From positions 236,479-300,478 of the forward strand of contig DAOTJS010000001.1 of NCBI GenBank assembly GCA_035448825.1: a stretch of DNA of 64,000 bases, given 5' to 3'. A model generated the notes under the pieces. The model searched no databases. It saw nothing but the letters and a program-made list of their open reading frames with translations, and was not told the DNA's origin. Positions 8,818 through 18,685 of the stretch are shown piece by piece. The translations under genes were made by a program, and so were the position numbers. Every line of letters starts with the position of its first letter. Positions within the stretch are counted from its first letter, which is position 1. This stretch comes from JAGNGI01 sp035448825. GTDB taxonomy: Bacteria > Fidelibacterota > UBA2242.

Positions 8818-10449
8818 CTATTCCTCGTTCATATACAAATAGCGATAATCTTTCGGCGGCACGAAAAGTTCTTTCGTGGCGCGTGGCGAAACCCAGCGTA
8901 AAAGATTAATAATACTACCCGCTTTATCATTTGTGCCGGAAGCACGGCCGCCTCCGAAAGGTTGCTGGCCGACGACTGCTCCGGTCGGTTTATCGTTAAT
9001 ATAGAAATTACCGGCAGCGTGGAGTAAGATTTTGTCGGCGAGTATGATCGCTTGCCGGTCGCGGGCAAAGATTGCGCCGGTTAGGGCATAGGGCGAGGTC
9101 GTATTGCAAAGATTGAGGGCCTCTTCGTATTTATTGTCGTCATAGACAAAAACCGTTAAAACCGGACCGAAAATTTCTTCTTCGAGAGTTTTGAAATGCG
9201 GGTCATTCGTTAATATAACAGTTGGCTCGATAAAATAGCCTTTGGAAGCGTCGCCTTTCCCACCGGCTATTATTTCCGCATCGCGGGAATTTTTAGCGTA
9301 ATTAATGTAGGATAAAATATTATCAAAAGCGGCTTTGTCTATCACGGCATTCATAAAATTGCGGAAATCGCGGACATCGCCAATTTTGATTGTGCTAAGG
9401 GTAGCGAGCATTTTTTCTTTTAAAGCAGGCCAGAGTGATCGCGGAACGTAAGCACGTGAGACTGCCGAACATTTTTGTCCCTGATATTCGAAAGCGCCGC
9501 GAATAAGTGCGGTATCCAATTCATCTAAATCGGCACTGACGTGCGCGAAAATGAAATCCTTACCGCCGGTTTCACCGACGATCCGTGGATAACCACAATA
9601 ATTGGCAATATTCTCACCGATAGTTTTCCACATATTTTGAAAAACGGCTGTAGAACCGGTGAAATGCACGCCTGCCAGTAGCGGATTGGTAAGAACATTT
9701 GGGCCTACATTGCGGCCGGCTCCAGGAATGAAATTGATTACGCCGTCCGGCAATCCCGCTTCCTGTAATAATTTCATAAAATAATAAGCTGATAGAACCG
9801 CAGAACTGGCTGGCTTCCAGAGAACGGTATTGCCCATTATAGCCGGAGAAGTCGGCAAATTCCCGGCGATAGAAGTAAAATTAAACGGCGTTACGGCAAA
9901 GATGAAACCTTCCAATGGACGCTGTTCCAAGCGGTTCCATTGCCCTGGTGGTGAAAACGGCTGTTGTTCGTAGATTTGTTCCATAAATTTGACATTAAAA
10001 TTTAAAAAGTCGGTCAATTCGCATGCCGAATCAATTTCAGCCTGGAAGACATTTTTGCTTTGATTGAGCATTGTCGCTGCATTCAGAGTCATACGCCAGG
10101 GACCGGATAACAAAGCCGCGGCTTTTTTGAAAATTGCAGCACGCTCATACCAGGGCATCACCGACCAAAATTTCCAGGCTTTTTGGGAAGCCTCAACCGC
10201 CAGAGCAACTTCTTTAGCCGTCGCCTGATGATAAACGGCCAGGTTATGCTGATGATTGTGAGGCATAATGCATTTCGCAGTTTGCCCGGTGCAGATTTCC
10301 TTGCCACCAATTATCAATGGAATTTCGATCTGTTCGGCGGCAATTTTGTCCAAAGCATTTTTCAGGGCTTGGCGCTCTGAACTGCCGGGCAAATACGAAA
10401 ATTGCGGCTCATTAACGGGTTGGGGTAAGGTGAACTTGGCGTTACTCAT
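8818..10449 (-). CDS. pruA: L-glutamate gamma-semialdehyde (P5C) dehydrogenase
   Basis: NAD-dependent aldehyde dehydrogenase oxidising glutamate semialdehyde to glutamate, the last step of proline catabolism. The general-base Glu is in GETGGKDF and the catalytic Cys is in YQGQKCSA. The terminal region contains QQPFGGGRASGTNDKAGS, typical of the stand-alone P5CDH type of about 540 residues. It has no proline dehydrogenase domain, and none is encoded nearby. The coding strand opposes nagB-DUF4954, with only about 33 bp between the convergent 3' ends. A GAGGAG-like ribosome site precedes the ATG. Confidence 0.93.
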   Translation of the reverse strand: MSNAKFTLPQPVNEPQFSYLPGSSERQALKNALDKIAAEQIEIPLIIGGKEICTGQTAKCIMPHNHQHNLAVYHQATAKEVALAVEASQKAWKFWSVMPWYERAAIFKKAAALLSGPWRMTLNAATMLNQSKNVFQAEIDSACELTDFLNFNVKFMEQIYEQQPFSPPGQWNRLEQRPLEGFIFAVTPFNFTSIAGNLPTSPAIMGNTVLWKPASSAVLSAYYFMKLLQEAGLPDGVINFIPGAGRNVGPNVLTNPLLAGVHFTGSTAVFQNMWKTIGENIANYCGYPRIVGETGGKDFIFAHVSADLDELDTALIRGAFEYQGQKCSAVSRAYVPRSLWPALKEKMLATLSTIKIGDVRDFRNFMNAVIDKAAFDNILSYINYAKNSRDAEIIAGGKGDASKGYFIEPTVILTNDPHFKTLEEEIFGPVLTVFVYDDNKYEEALNLCNTTSPYALTGAIFARDRQAIILADKILLHAAGNFYINDKPTGAVVGQQPFGGGRASGTNDKAGSIINLLRWVSPRATKELFVPPKDYRYLYMNEE

Positions 10450-10754
10450 TGATAACTCTCCTCTTTGGTATGGAACTTGGAATATGATGTTAAAGTGCTT
10501 AACACTGACTTAAATTAATAAACTATTTTCTTAATTGGTAGAGTTAAACCGCCTTAAGTAGAAAATAATTTGCATCCGAGTGAAATATTGAAAAACATAG
10601 TTATTTGTAACGAGAAATTAGGTTTTAATTGCTATTGCTTGGTGTAATGATGGGTGATTTTTACCTTAATATTCCGGAAAATTTTAGGTTGAATATTTTA
10701 AGTGGCATTATTCTGAACGCTTTACTAATTGATATTTAAAGGTGGCAATTGCCG

Positions 10755-10789
10755 ACTATTTGCGTATTATGAAAAATGCGCAAAATAGT
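10755..10789. repeat. inverted repeat in the pruA-adh gap
   Basis: The 420-bp gap 10450-10869 between the two minus-strand dehydrogenase genes has no convincing gene. It contains an imperfect inverted repeat with arms ACTATTTGCG and CGCAAAATAGT, beside a short palindrome GGCAATTGCC at 10743-10752. Being downstream of adh and upstream of pruA, it could be a terminator stem or an operator. There is no U-run, so intrinsic termination is not supported. Confidence 0.35.
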
Positions 10790-10869
10790 CTATGAACTGC
10801 TGATTATTTTAATATCGGCTTACCTTCATAGATTTTTAATATTTTAGACGAAATTTTTGCTTTCTGATG

Positions 10870-11898
10870 TTAGATGATTTGGAGAACTTTTGCGCCGCGA
10901 ACGTGGCGCTGCTTCAAATCCAGTAGGGCCTGATTGGCCTTTTCAAATGGATAAATTTCAACTTCTGGCTTGATAGGAACTTCCGCGGCTAATTCTAAAA
11001 ATTCGGCAACGTCCCGCCGAGTAACATTGGCAACTGATTTAATTTCTTTTTCCAGCCAGAGGTGTTCGGGATAATCAATCGTCGTCAGAATGGATTTGTC
11101 AGAATTTTCTTTGCGGATAGCGTTGATAACCAAGCGACCGCCCGGTTTCAGATTTTTCAAAGCGGCGACAGTTGGAGTCCAGACCGGCGTAGTATCAATG
11201 ATCGCGTCCAGCAATTCGGGAGCGGTTTCGTTCGTGTCACCGCTCCAGACCCCGCCCAGTTCACAGGCGAAAGCCTGTTCATTTTCACTGCGAGCAAAAA
11301 CATATACCGGCGTTTGCGGAAACCGATGACGAACCATTTTCAGGACTAAGTGAGCCGAGGCACCGAATCCGGTCAAGCCAAGCCTCTGACCATTTTTTAA
11401 ATTGGTCAGACGTAACGAACGATAGCCAATCGCTCCGGCACAGAGAAGCGGCGCGGCTTCGGCGTCGGTAAAAATTTCAGGAATCGGATAGGCAAAATTT
11501 TCATTAACAGTCATGTATTCGGCGTAACCACCGTTGGCGTCCCGTCCAGTTGCACGAAATTGCTGACAGAGGTTTTCTTGATCTGAGAGGCAGTAAGAGC
11601 ATTTTCCGCAAGCGGAAAATATCCAGGCAACGCCGATGCGTGTGCCGATAGCAAAACGACGAGCCTCAGGACCATTTTCGATTACTTTACCGATTACCTG
11701 ATGTCCAGGTATCATCGGAAAGATCGCCGGTGGTGTGCGACCTTCGATTTCATCCAATTCGGTATGACAAATACCGCAGACACTGACCTTAATCAGGATT
11801 TCGTTAGAAGTCGGCTGAGGCTGTTCAACATCAGCATAGACGAGGGGATTTTCAGTCTTATGTAGATCATTAATTTGGGTTAAAAGATAGGCTTTCAA
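10870..11898 (-). CDS. zinc-dependent alcohol dehydrogenase
   Basis: Medium-chain NAD(P)-dependent alcohol dehydrogenase of 342 residues. The catalytic zinc site is in CGICHTELD and PGHQVIGKV. The structural zinc cluster is CGKCSYCLSDQENLC. The Rossmann fold carries LTGFGASAHL. It resembles the AdhP/YahK-like primary-alcohol or cinnamyl-alcohol dehydrogenases, but the substrate cannot be told. It lies alone on the minus strand upstream of pruA, with 420 bp between them, so co-transcription is uncertain. Confidence 0.88.
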   Translation of the reverse strand: MKAYLLTQINDLHKTENPLVYADVEQPQPTSNEILIKVSVCGICHTELDEIEGRTPPAIFPMIPGHQVIGKVIENGPEARRFAIGTRIGVAWIFSACGKCSYCLSDQENLCQQFRATGRDANGGYAEYMTVNENFAYPIPEIFTDAEAAPLLCAGAIGYRSLRLTNLKNGQRLGLTGFGASAHLVLKMVRHRFPQTPVYVFARSENEQAFACELGGVWSGDTNETAPELLDAIIDTTPVWTPTVAALKNLKPGGRLVINAIRKENSDKSILTTIDYPEHLWLEKEIKSVANVTRRDVAEFLELAAEVPIKPEVEIYPFEKANQALLDLKQRHVRGAKVLQII

Positions 11899-12109
11899 CT
11901 TTACACCTTTAGTATTTATTGGGAATTTAATAATTAGATTAATTATGCAAAATGAAATCTATAGTTCTTTTTTTTAATACATTCTAAGTCCAATTTTTAG
12001 CTTTGCGTGATAATTATGCTTTGGTTAAATTTGCATTCGTTTTTTGACGATAATGAAATTGGAATAATTATTATCAACTTTTGGATCATTAGTTTGAGTT
12101 GATAAATCC

Positions 12110-12186
12110 GGGCGGTTAGCTCAGATGGTTAGAGTACTTGCTTGACATGCAAGGGGTCACAAGTTCGAGTCTTGTACCGCCCACCA
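12110..12186 (+). tRNA. tRNA-Val (GAC)
   Basis: A complete 77-nt cloverleaf. The acceptor stem is GGGCGGT/ACCGCCC. The D-arm reads TAGCTCAGATGGTTAGA. The anticodon stem-loop CTTGC-TTGACAT-GCAAG has anticodon GAC. The T-arm has GTTCGAGTC, and the 3' CCA is encoded. It is followed within 66 nt by thrS and may be transcribed with the translation operon. Confidence 0.97.
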
Positions 12187-12251
12187 AGGCGGCGGTGGCC
12201 GTAATAATTATGAGGTCAGTTTGACAGAAAAACGCGAAAAGGAAGCAAATT

Positions 12252-14195
12252 TTGGAATCAAATCGAAAGATTACGATACATTTACCCGACAATTCAACTA
12301 TGGAAGTGTCGGCGGGTGTATCAGCCGGGCAAATTGCTAAAGAAATCAGTCCCGGTCTTTTTCAGAACGCTCTCGCCGCTAAAGTCAATGACCGCTTGGT
12401 TGATCTTTCGACTATTATTTCGGAAGATGCTCGACTTGAGATTCTGACCTATAATTCTCCCGAGTCACAAGAAATATTACTGCACAGCACCTCGCACGTT
12501 ATGGCGCAGGCGGTTAAACAATTATATCCACAGGCAAAAGTAACCATCGGCCCGGCGATCGAAAATCGTTTTTACTATGATTTTGATATCGAACCACCTT
12601 TAACGGATGGCGATTTGCCGGCAATCGAAGCCCGGATGAATGAAATCATTGCGGCAGATTTGCCAATTATAAGACGTGAGGTTTCCCGCGAGGAAGCGAT
12701 TGAATTATTTTCCAAGATGGGTGAGACATATAAAGTTGAGATCATTCGTGAGATTGAACCGGATGTGCCATTGTCAATTTATACTCAAGGCGATTTTACC
12801 GATCTTTGCCGTGGTCCACACATTCCTTCGACCGGCAAAATCAAAGCTTTTAAATTATTGAATGTTGCTGGCGCATATTGGCGCGGTGATTCGCGCAATA
12901 AAATGCTAACGCGTATTTATGGTACTTCTTTTGCCACTCAAAAGGAACTTAAGAAGTACTTGAATTTTATCGAGGAAGCCAAGCGGCGCGATCATCGCAA
13001 ACTCGGCAAGAGTCTCGAACTTTTCGAAATCAACGAACAGGTTGGCCCCGGACTGGTGCTTTGGTATCCGCGTGGTGCGTTGCTTTTGCAAAATATCAAG
13101 GATTACTGGATTAAAGAACATTTAAAACGCGGCTACGATCTAGTACAAACGCCCCATATCGGGAAAGCCCAGCTTTGGGAAACAAGTGGTCACCTCGACT
13201 TTTATCGTGAATCTATGTTCGATGGGATGACAGTCGAAGGCGAGACTTACTATATCAAGCCGATGAACTGTCCGTTCCATATCCAGATCTATAAATCGAA
13301 AACGCGCAGTTATCGCGACCTACCGATTCGTTATGCCGAACTTGGGACGGTTTATCGCTATGAATTATCCGGCGTGTTACACGGATTAATGCGCGTACGG
13401 GGCTTTACTCAGGATGATGCCCATATTATTTGCACGCCGGAGCAACTCAATGACGAAATCCAGAGTTTGGTGCTCTTCTCATTTGAATTCGTTCGCTCGT
13501 TTGGCTTTAAAGAAATGGATGTATATGTCGCTACCCGCCCGAAAGAAAAATATGTCGGTTCGCCTGAAAATTGGGCGGAAGCCACCGAGGCTTTGAAAGC
13601 GGCACTAAGTAAACTCGATATTGAATATCACATAGACGAAGGTGGCGGCGCTTTTTACGGTCCCAAAATTGACATTAAAATCCGTGACGCTTTGAATCGT
13701 TCCTGGCAATGTACGACCATTCAATTCGATTTTAACGAGCCGGAACGTTTCAATATGGATTATATCGCCAGTGACGGCAATAAACGTCGGCCTTATATGA
13801 TTCACCGCGCGATTATGGGTTCGCTGGAAAGATTTGCTGGCGTTTTGATTGAACATACCGTCGGAGATTTTCCGCTATGGATCGCGCCGGTTCAGGCAGT
13901 TGTCATTCCGGTGACAAATAATCAGGATCAAATCGCAACAGAATTTTATAAATTATTAATTGACAATGGAATTCGAGCTGAAATCAATTTGCAAAATGAT
14001 ACCATTGGTGCTAAAATACGCGATGCTGAGCTGATGAAAATACCATTTATGTTTATAATTGGAGAAAGAGAAGCCACTGGACGACAGATTTCGATTAGAC
14101 GTCGAAAAATCGGCGATACCGGCGTAATGAGCTGGGAAGAAGCCATTGATTTAATTGTTAAAGAAATCCAATTAAAGAAGGAGAACAAGTCATAG
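12252..14195 (+). CDS. thrS: threonyl-tRNA synthetase
   Basis: Class II aminoacyl-tRNA synthetase of 647 residues. It has an N-terminal TGS domain, the HxxxH editing site (HSTSHVMAQAV), the class II core with zinc ligands (MNCPFHI, C-x-H-x-H set) and a C-terminal anticodon-binding domain. It starts at TTG 12252. AAAAGGAAG at 12236-12244 is well placed for that codon, and no ATG alternative gives a full TGS domain. The stop overlaps the start of infC. It opens the conserved thrS-infC-rpmI-rplT-pheS-pheT block. Confidence 0.95.
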   Translation: MESNRKITIHLPDNSTMEVSAGVSAGQIAKEISPGLFQNALAAKVNDRLVDLSTIISEDARLEILTYNSPESQEILLHSTSHVMAQAVKQLYPQAKVTIGPAIENRFYYDFDIEPPLTDGDLPAIEARMNEIIAADLPIIRREVSREEAIELFSKMGETYKVEIIREIEPDVPLSIYTQGDFTDLCRGPHIPSTGKIKAFKLLNVAGAYWRGDSRNKMLTRIYGTSFATQKELKKYLNFIEEAKRRDHRKLGKSLELFEINEQVGPGLVLWYPRGALLLQNIKDYWIKEHLKRGYDLVQTPHIGKAQLWETSGHLDFYRESMFDGMTVEGETYYIKPMNCPFHIQIYKSKTRSYRDLPIRYAELGTVYRYELSGVLHGLMRVRGFTQDDAHIICTPEQLNDEIQSLVLFSFEFVRSFGFKEMDVYVATRPKEKYVGSPENWAEATEALKAALSKLDIEYHIDEGGGAFYGPKIDIKIRDALNRSWQCTTIQFDFNEPERFNMDYIASDGNKRRPYMIHRAIMGSLERFAGVLIEHTVGDFPLWIAPVQAVVIPVTNNQDQIATEFYKLLIDNGIRAEINLQNDTIGAKIRDAELMKIPFMFIIGEREATGRQISIRRRKIGDTGVMSWEEAIDLIVKEIQLKKENKS

Positions 14196-14698
14196 AGAAA
14201 GAAGTACGGGTAAACGAACAAATTCGAAGCCAAACTGTCCGTCTAATAGACTTTGATGGGAAACAGATTGGCATTGTCAGTAATAAAGAAGCTCTACGAA
14301 TATCCGAAGATCGTGGGCTTGATTTGGTGGAAGTATCACCGAACACTAATCCACCCGTCTGTAAGATAATGGATTTTGGTAAATATCGTTATCAACAACA
14401 AATGAAAGAGCGTGAGAGTAAGAAAAAACAGCATGTTATTAAGATTAAGGAAGTTCGTTTCCGACCGCATATCGGGGAACATGATTTTGAAATGAAAATC
14501 AACGCCGCCCGACGATTCCTCGGCGAAGGTTACAAAGTCAAGATCACTCTAATGTTCCGCGGTCGCGAGATGGCTCATCAGGAAACCGGAAAAGAACTGG
14601 TGCAAAAAATTATCGAGAAACTGGCTGACGTCGGAACACCTGAAAAAAATCCTGTTCAAGAAGGGCGAACCATCGTTACTTACTTCACGGCTAAATAG
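14192..14698 (+). CDS. infC: translation initiation factor IF-3 with an ATA start codon
   Basis: Binds the 30S subunit and checks initiator tRNA and start codon. The reading frame is conserved well upstream of the first ATG (14324): EVRVNEQIRSQTVRLID and EALRISEDRGLDLVEVSP form the IF-3 N-domain. No ATG, GTG or TTG lies at the expected start. ATA at 14192 sits 8 nt after AAGGAG (14178-14183) and gives 168 residues, normal IF-3 length. AUU, AUC or AUA starts are known in infC and make the gene self-limiting, because IF-3 rejects non-AUG starts. The start overlaps the thrS stop (ATAG). Confidence 0.9.
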   Translation: MEKEVRVNEQIRSQTVRLIDFDGKQIGIVSNKEALRISEDRGLDLVEVSPNTNPPVCKIMDFGKYRYQQQMKERESKKKQHVIKIKEVRFRPHIGEHDFEMKINAARRFLGEGYKVKITLMFRGREMAHQETGKELVQKIIEKLADVGTPEKNPVQEGRTIVTYFTAK

Positions 14699-14709
14699 GA
14701 GAAAAAAAT

Positions 14710-14904
14710 ATGCCTAAAATGAAAACCAGAAGATCAGCGGCTAAACGTTTTACCTTGACCGGAAGTGGAAAAGTTAAACGTAACAAAGCCTATCATTCTC
14801 ATATTTTAACTAAAAAATCCAGTAAGCGTAAACGCAATTTAAGACAAGCCGAAATTCTTAAAAGCGCCGATGTAAAACGCGTTAAAAAAATGCTGGGAGT
14901 ATAG
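14710..14904 (+). CDS. rpmI: 50S ribosomal protein L35
   Basis: A 64-residue, strongly basic protein beginning MPKMKTRRSAAKRF, the family signature, with HILTKKSSKRKR in the middle. It lies 11 nt after infC and 10 nt before rplT, in the standard infC-rpmI-rplT order. An AGGAG-like site precedes the ATG. No separate leader hairpin for L20 autoregulation can be assigned. Confidence 0.97.
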   Translation: MPKMKTRRSAAKRFTLTGSGKVKRNKAYHSHILTKKSSKRKRNLRQAEILKSADVKRVKKMLGV

Positions 14905-14914
14905 GAGTAAAATT

Positions 14915-15262
14915 ATGCCAAGAGCAAATAGTTCTGTTCCTCATCATAGAAAACATCGTAAAATTGTCAATATGGCTAAAGGCTACCGCGGTGCGCGTAG
15001 TAAAAATTACGTTAACGCTAAAGATGCCGTCGAAAAAGCCCTTCAATATGCTTATCGCGATCGTCGCAATAAAAAACGCGATTTTCGTTCTCTATGGATT
15101 GCGCGCATCAATGCCGCCGCTAACCAACACGACATTTCCTATAACAAATTTATTGCCGGACTGAAGAAGGCTGGAATCACTCTCGACCGTAAAGCTCTGG
15201 CCGAAATTGCTATGCACGACGCCGATGGATTTGCGATGTTGGTGGCGCTGGTAAAAGGCTGA
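14915..15262 (+). CDS. rplT: 50S ribosomal protein L20
   Basis: A 115-residue basic protein that binds 23S rRNA early in 50S assembly. N-terminal MPRANSSVPHHRKHRKIVNM and AKGYRGARSKNY are characteristic. A usual L20 represses its own operon, but no binding structure was identified here. It is followed after 4 nt by pheS. Confidence 0.97.
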   Translation: MPRANSSVPHHRKHRKIVNMAKGYRGARSKNYVNAKDAVEKALQYAYRDRRNKKRDFRSLWIARINAAANQHDISYNKFIAGLKKAGITLDRKALAEIAMHDADGFAMLVALVKG

Positions 15263-15266
15263 GAAT

Positions 15267-16283
15267 ATGGACATCCTGAATCGGGCTGATGAGGTTCGGG
15301 GACAACTGCAAAAAGATCTTCAGCAGGTCGGTGCCGATCCTCAAGCGGCCGAAAATCTAAGAATTAAATATTTAGGGAAAAAAGGTCTAATAACGGCGCT
15401 TTTTGCCGATTTCAATTCAATTCCCGCCGAGCAAAAACGCCAGGTTGGTAAGGTCTTGAATATTTTGAAAAAAGACGCCGAAGCCCAGATTCAGGCTTTA
15501 AATGAACGACTGAAGGAGCAGGTTGCTCAAGACGAATCTTTCGATTACAGTTTACCGGGTTTGGCGCCTGCAGTTGGTCATTTACACCCGATTACCCAGA
15601 CTCTCAATCAGGTCATTACTATTTTTCGAGAAGTCGGTTTTAGCGTCGAGTTCGGGCCGGAAGTTGAGACTGACTATTATAATTTCGAGGCTTTAAACTT
15701 CGCGGAAAACCATCCGGCGCGCGATATGCAAGATACTTTCTTTATTGACGAGAAAAGACTGCTGAGAACTCATACTTCACCGGTACAAATTCGCGTAATG
15801 TTGAAGCAAAAACCGCCCATCCGGATTTTAGCCCCGGGTCGAGTTTATCGCAATGAAGCCATCAATCCACGCAGTCATTGCGTTTTTCATCAGGTTGAGG
15901 GACTATACGTTGATGAGAATGTGACCTTCAGTGAATTGAAAACGACTCTCGAAATGTTCGCGAAACGCTTTTTCGGTAGCGATGTAAAAACTCGTTTTCG
16001 GCCCAGTTTTTTCCCGTTCACTGAACCGAGCGCCGAAATGGACATCTCTTGTTTCATTTGTGCCGGTAAAGGTTGCCGACTATGTAAGAATACCGGCTGG
16101 CTGGAAATTCTCGGTTGTGGGATGGTTGATCCGAACGTTTTTGTCAATGTCGGTATTGACCCAGAGAAATATACCGGCTATGCTTTCGGCATGGGAATTG
16201 ACCGAACGGCATTGTTGAAATACGGCATTAATGACATTCGTCTTTATTTCGAAGGCGATATGCGCTTTCTGGAACAGTTTTAA
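15267..16283 (+). CDS. pheS: phenylalanyl-tRNA synthetase alpha subunit
   Basis: Catalytic subunit (338 residues) of the (alpha-beta)2 class II synthetase. An N-terminal coiled region precedes the core. The core has GFSVEFGPEVETDYYNFEAL, the motif 2 region PGRVYRNEAINPRSHCVFHQ and the motif 3 region GYAFGMGIDRTALLKYGI. A cysteine-rich insert (CFICAGKGCRLC) in the C-terminal half occurs in many bacterial PheS proteins. It is 4 nt from pheT. Confidence 0.96.
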   Translation: MDILNRADEVRGQLQKDLQQVGADPQAAENLRIKYLGKKGLITALFADFNSIPAEQKRQVGKVLNILKKDAEAQIQALNERLKEQVAQDESFDYSLPGLAPAVGHLHPITQTLNQVITIFREVGFSVEFGPEVETDYYNFEALNFAENHPARDMQDTFFIDEKRLLRTHTSPVQIRVMLKQKPPIRILAPGRVYRNEAINPRSHCVFHQVEGLYVDENVTFSELKTTLEMFAKRFFGSDVKTRFRPSFFPFTEPSAEMDISCFICAGKGCRLCKNTGWLEILGCGMVDPNVFVNVGIDPEKYTGYAFGMGIDRTALLKYGINDIRLYFEGDMRFLEQF

Positions 16284-16287
16284 CCTT

Positions 16288-18675
16288 ATGATAGTCAACA
16301 CCAACTGGCTAAAAAAATACACCGATTTCACTTTCAGTGCGGCAGAATTAGCTGAACGTCTGACTGCCATCGGGCTGGAATCCAATTTAATCGAAGGTAA
16401 AAAAAACGGTTTAGAGAATATCCTTGTTGCCGAAATATTAACTGTTGAACCGCATCCTAATGCCGACCGCCTGACACTTTGCACTGTTTCAACCGGGGAG
16501 AAACAACTCGAAGTAGTCTGCGGCGCGCCTAATGTCAAACAAGGGCAAAAAGTCCCACTGGCATTGGTGGGAACTACTTTGCCAAACGGTATGACGCTCA
16601 AACCGACTAAAATCAGAGGTGTTGTTTCCGAAGGTATGCTTTGTGCGGAAGATGAATTAGGTATTTCGGACGATCATAGTGGAATTATGATTCTGGAGCA
16701 AGATGCCGTAGTTGGCAGTCGCCTTTCTGATTATTTAGCGATTAATGGAAAAAGTCTGGAAATTGACTTGACCCCCAATCGGCCGGACTGCGCTTCGCAT
16801 ATTGGAGTCGCTCGTGAAATCGCCTTGATAACCGGCGGTGAATTACACAAGCCGGTTGTCAATCTCAAGGAAAGCCATGAGCCAACTAGCGATTACATCA
16901 AAATCGAAATCACCGACCCAACTGGTTGTCCGCGTTACGCCGCTCGTCTAATTCGTGGAGTAAAAATTGGTCCCTCGCCAGATTGGTTGGCTAAAAGTTT
17001 AGAAAGTATTGGACAGCGTTCCATCAATAATGTGGTAGATGCCGCCAATTATGTCTTAATGGAAACCGGACACCCGCTCCATACTTTCGACTATGCCCAT
17101 CTCAAAGGACCGAAAATCGTCGTGAGTCGGGCTAAACCGGGCGAAAAAGTCGTTACGCTTGATGGAGTTGAACGCGAACTTTCGGGCGATGTTCTCTTAA
17201 TTTGCGATAAGGAAAGACCGGTAGCAATTGCCGGGATTATGGGTTTGGCGAATAGCGAGATCAATGATGATACTCGCGATGTCTTGCTGGAAAGTGCTTA
17301 TTTCAATCCGGGCGTGATTCGAAAAGGAGCGCGTTTTCTGGGTATGCAAACCGAAGCGTCTTATCGCTTTGAACGCGGCACCGATTATGAAGGCCTCCTC
17401 TATGCGCTGAACCGACTGGCGGCCCTAATTGTAGAAGTAGCGGGCGGTCAGATTTGCCGAGGTATCGTGGATAATTATCCCAATCCGATTAAAGCTCGGA
17501 GAGTAGTTTTGCGTTATGAGCGTACTAATCGTTTGATAGGGATGAATTTTGGACCTGATTGGATCAAAAAAGTACTGACTGGATTAGGTTGCGAAATTAT
17601 TAATAGCGCTGAGAGAGAAATCACGGTTACTGTCCCGACCTGGCGGCCTGATCTCGAGCGAGAAGTTGACCTGATCGAGGAAATTGTCCGCGTTTATGGA
17701 ATGAGCAAAGTACCGTCGGCTAAATATATCCAGATTGTTCCGATGGAAACTATCAACGAGCGTTACGATTTGATTGAAAAGTTGCGGTCTTTCGTAGCCG
17801 GTTGTGGCTATTCCGAATTGTATTGCAATTCTTTGGTTAGTGCCAAAGCGGCTGAATTTGGAGCTGAATCTGGTGATAAGTTAAAACTGCGTAATCCACT
17901 CGGTCAGGATATGGCTTATCTGCGAACCTCATTATTACCTGGTATGATTGCGGCGGTTAAACATAATTTCAATCACTATCGCACCGATCTAAGACTTTTC
18001 GAACTGGGTTTTGTACAGGCTTTTGCACCGCAAGCCGAGACTCTGGCTGAGGAATCACTCCATCTGGGAGTGATTTTAACGGGATATTTAGATGAGCCAA
18101 ATTGGGCATATCCACGCCGCGCCAGTAATATTTTCTTTTTAAAAGGACTGGTAGAAGCCATTGCCAAACAATTTGGTCTTCAGCCTATCAATTTTCAAAA
18201 AGCCGCAAATCCTTATTACAAGCATTTAATTCAAATCTTGACTGGTGAGGCTAAATTGGGTTATTTGGGGGAATTAGCCCCCGGTTACCTTGATAAGGAA
18301 TGGGACATTCAGTTACCGGTAAACAGTATGGAATTAAATGTGGAAGTCATCCTGAAAAGTTTGAATTTGACTAAAACGTATCACGAGCCGCCAGCTTTTC
18401 CGTTTACCGAACGCGATATTTCAATCATAGTAGATCGCACGATTCCCGTGGATAAAGTCATTGAAAATATTAGACAAAACGGTGGAAATTTACTGCGTGA
18501 AATTAGGTTCTATGATCTATACCTTGGAAAAAATATTGACAAAAAGGAAAAAAGTCTTACATTTAACCTGTTATTTCAAGCTAGTGATCGAACCTTAACC
18601 GATGCCGAAGTTGATCAAATTATGGCAACTATTTTTGCCAATTTATCACGGGAATTGAATGCCCGTTTAAGATGA
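16288..18675 (+). CDS. pheT: phenylalanyl-tRNA synthetase beta subunit
   Basis: Large subunit (795 residues) of PheRS. It carries an OB-fold tRNA-binding domain near residues 40-150 (AEILTVEPHPNADRLTLC), B3/B4 editing modules, a catalytic-like domain and a C-terminal ferredoxin-fold anticodon-binding domain. The ATG at 16288 gives the typical N-terminus MIVNTNWLKKYTDF. The frame is open further upstream into pheS, but that extension is not conserved-looking and would overlap pheS by about 50 nt. Confidence 0.95.
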   Translation: MIVNTNWLKKYTDFTFSAAELAERLTAIGLESNLIEGKKNGLENILVAEILTVEPHPNADRLTLCTVSTGEKQLEVVCGAPNVKQGQKVPLALVGTTLPNGMTLKPTKIRGVVSEGMLCAEDELGISDDHSGIMILEQDAVVGSRLSDYLAINGKSLEIDLTPNRPDCASHIGVAREIALITGGELHKPVVNLKESHEPTSDYIKIEITDPTGCPRYAARLIRGVKIGPSPDWLAKSLESIGQRSINNVVDAANYVLMETGHPLHTFDYAHLKGPKIVVSRAKPGEKVVTLDGVERELSGDVLLICDKERPVAIAGIMGLANSEINDDTRDVLLESAYFNPGVIRKGARFLGMQTEASYRFERGTDYEGLLYALNRLAALIVEVAGGQICRGIVDNYPNPIKARRVVLRYERTNRLIGMNFGPDWIKKVLTGLGCEIINSAEREITVTVPTWRPDLEREVDLIEEIVRVYGMSKVPSAKYIQIVPMETINERYDLIEKLRSFVAGCGYSELYCNSLVSAKAAEFGAESGDKLKLRNPLGQDMAYLRTSLLPGMIAAVKHNFNHYRTDLRLFELGFVQAFAPQAETLAEESLHLGVILTGYLDEPNWAYPRRASNIFFLKGLVEAIAKQFGLQPINFQKAANPYYKHLIQILTGEAKLGYLGELAPGYLDKEWDIQLPVNSMELNVEVILKSLNLTKTYHEPPAFPFTERDISIIVDRTIPVDKVIENIRQNGGNLLREIRFYDLYLGKNIDKKEKSLTFNLLFQASDRTLTDAEVDQIMATIFANLSRELNARLR

Positions 18676-18685
18676 GAAGATAAAA

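Noticed and set aside
16231..16287. Upstream extension of pheT
   Set aside because: The frame is open but overlaps pheS and is unlike the conserved PheT N-terminus, which begins at the ATG 16288.
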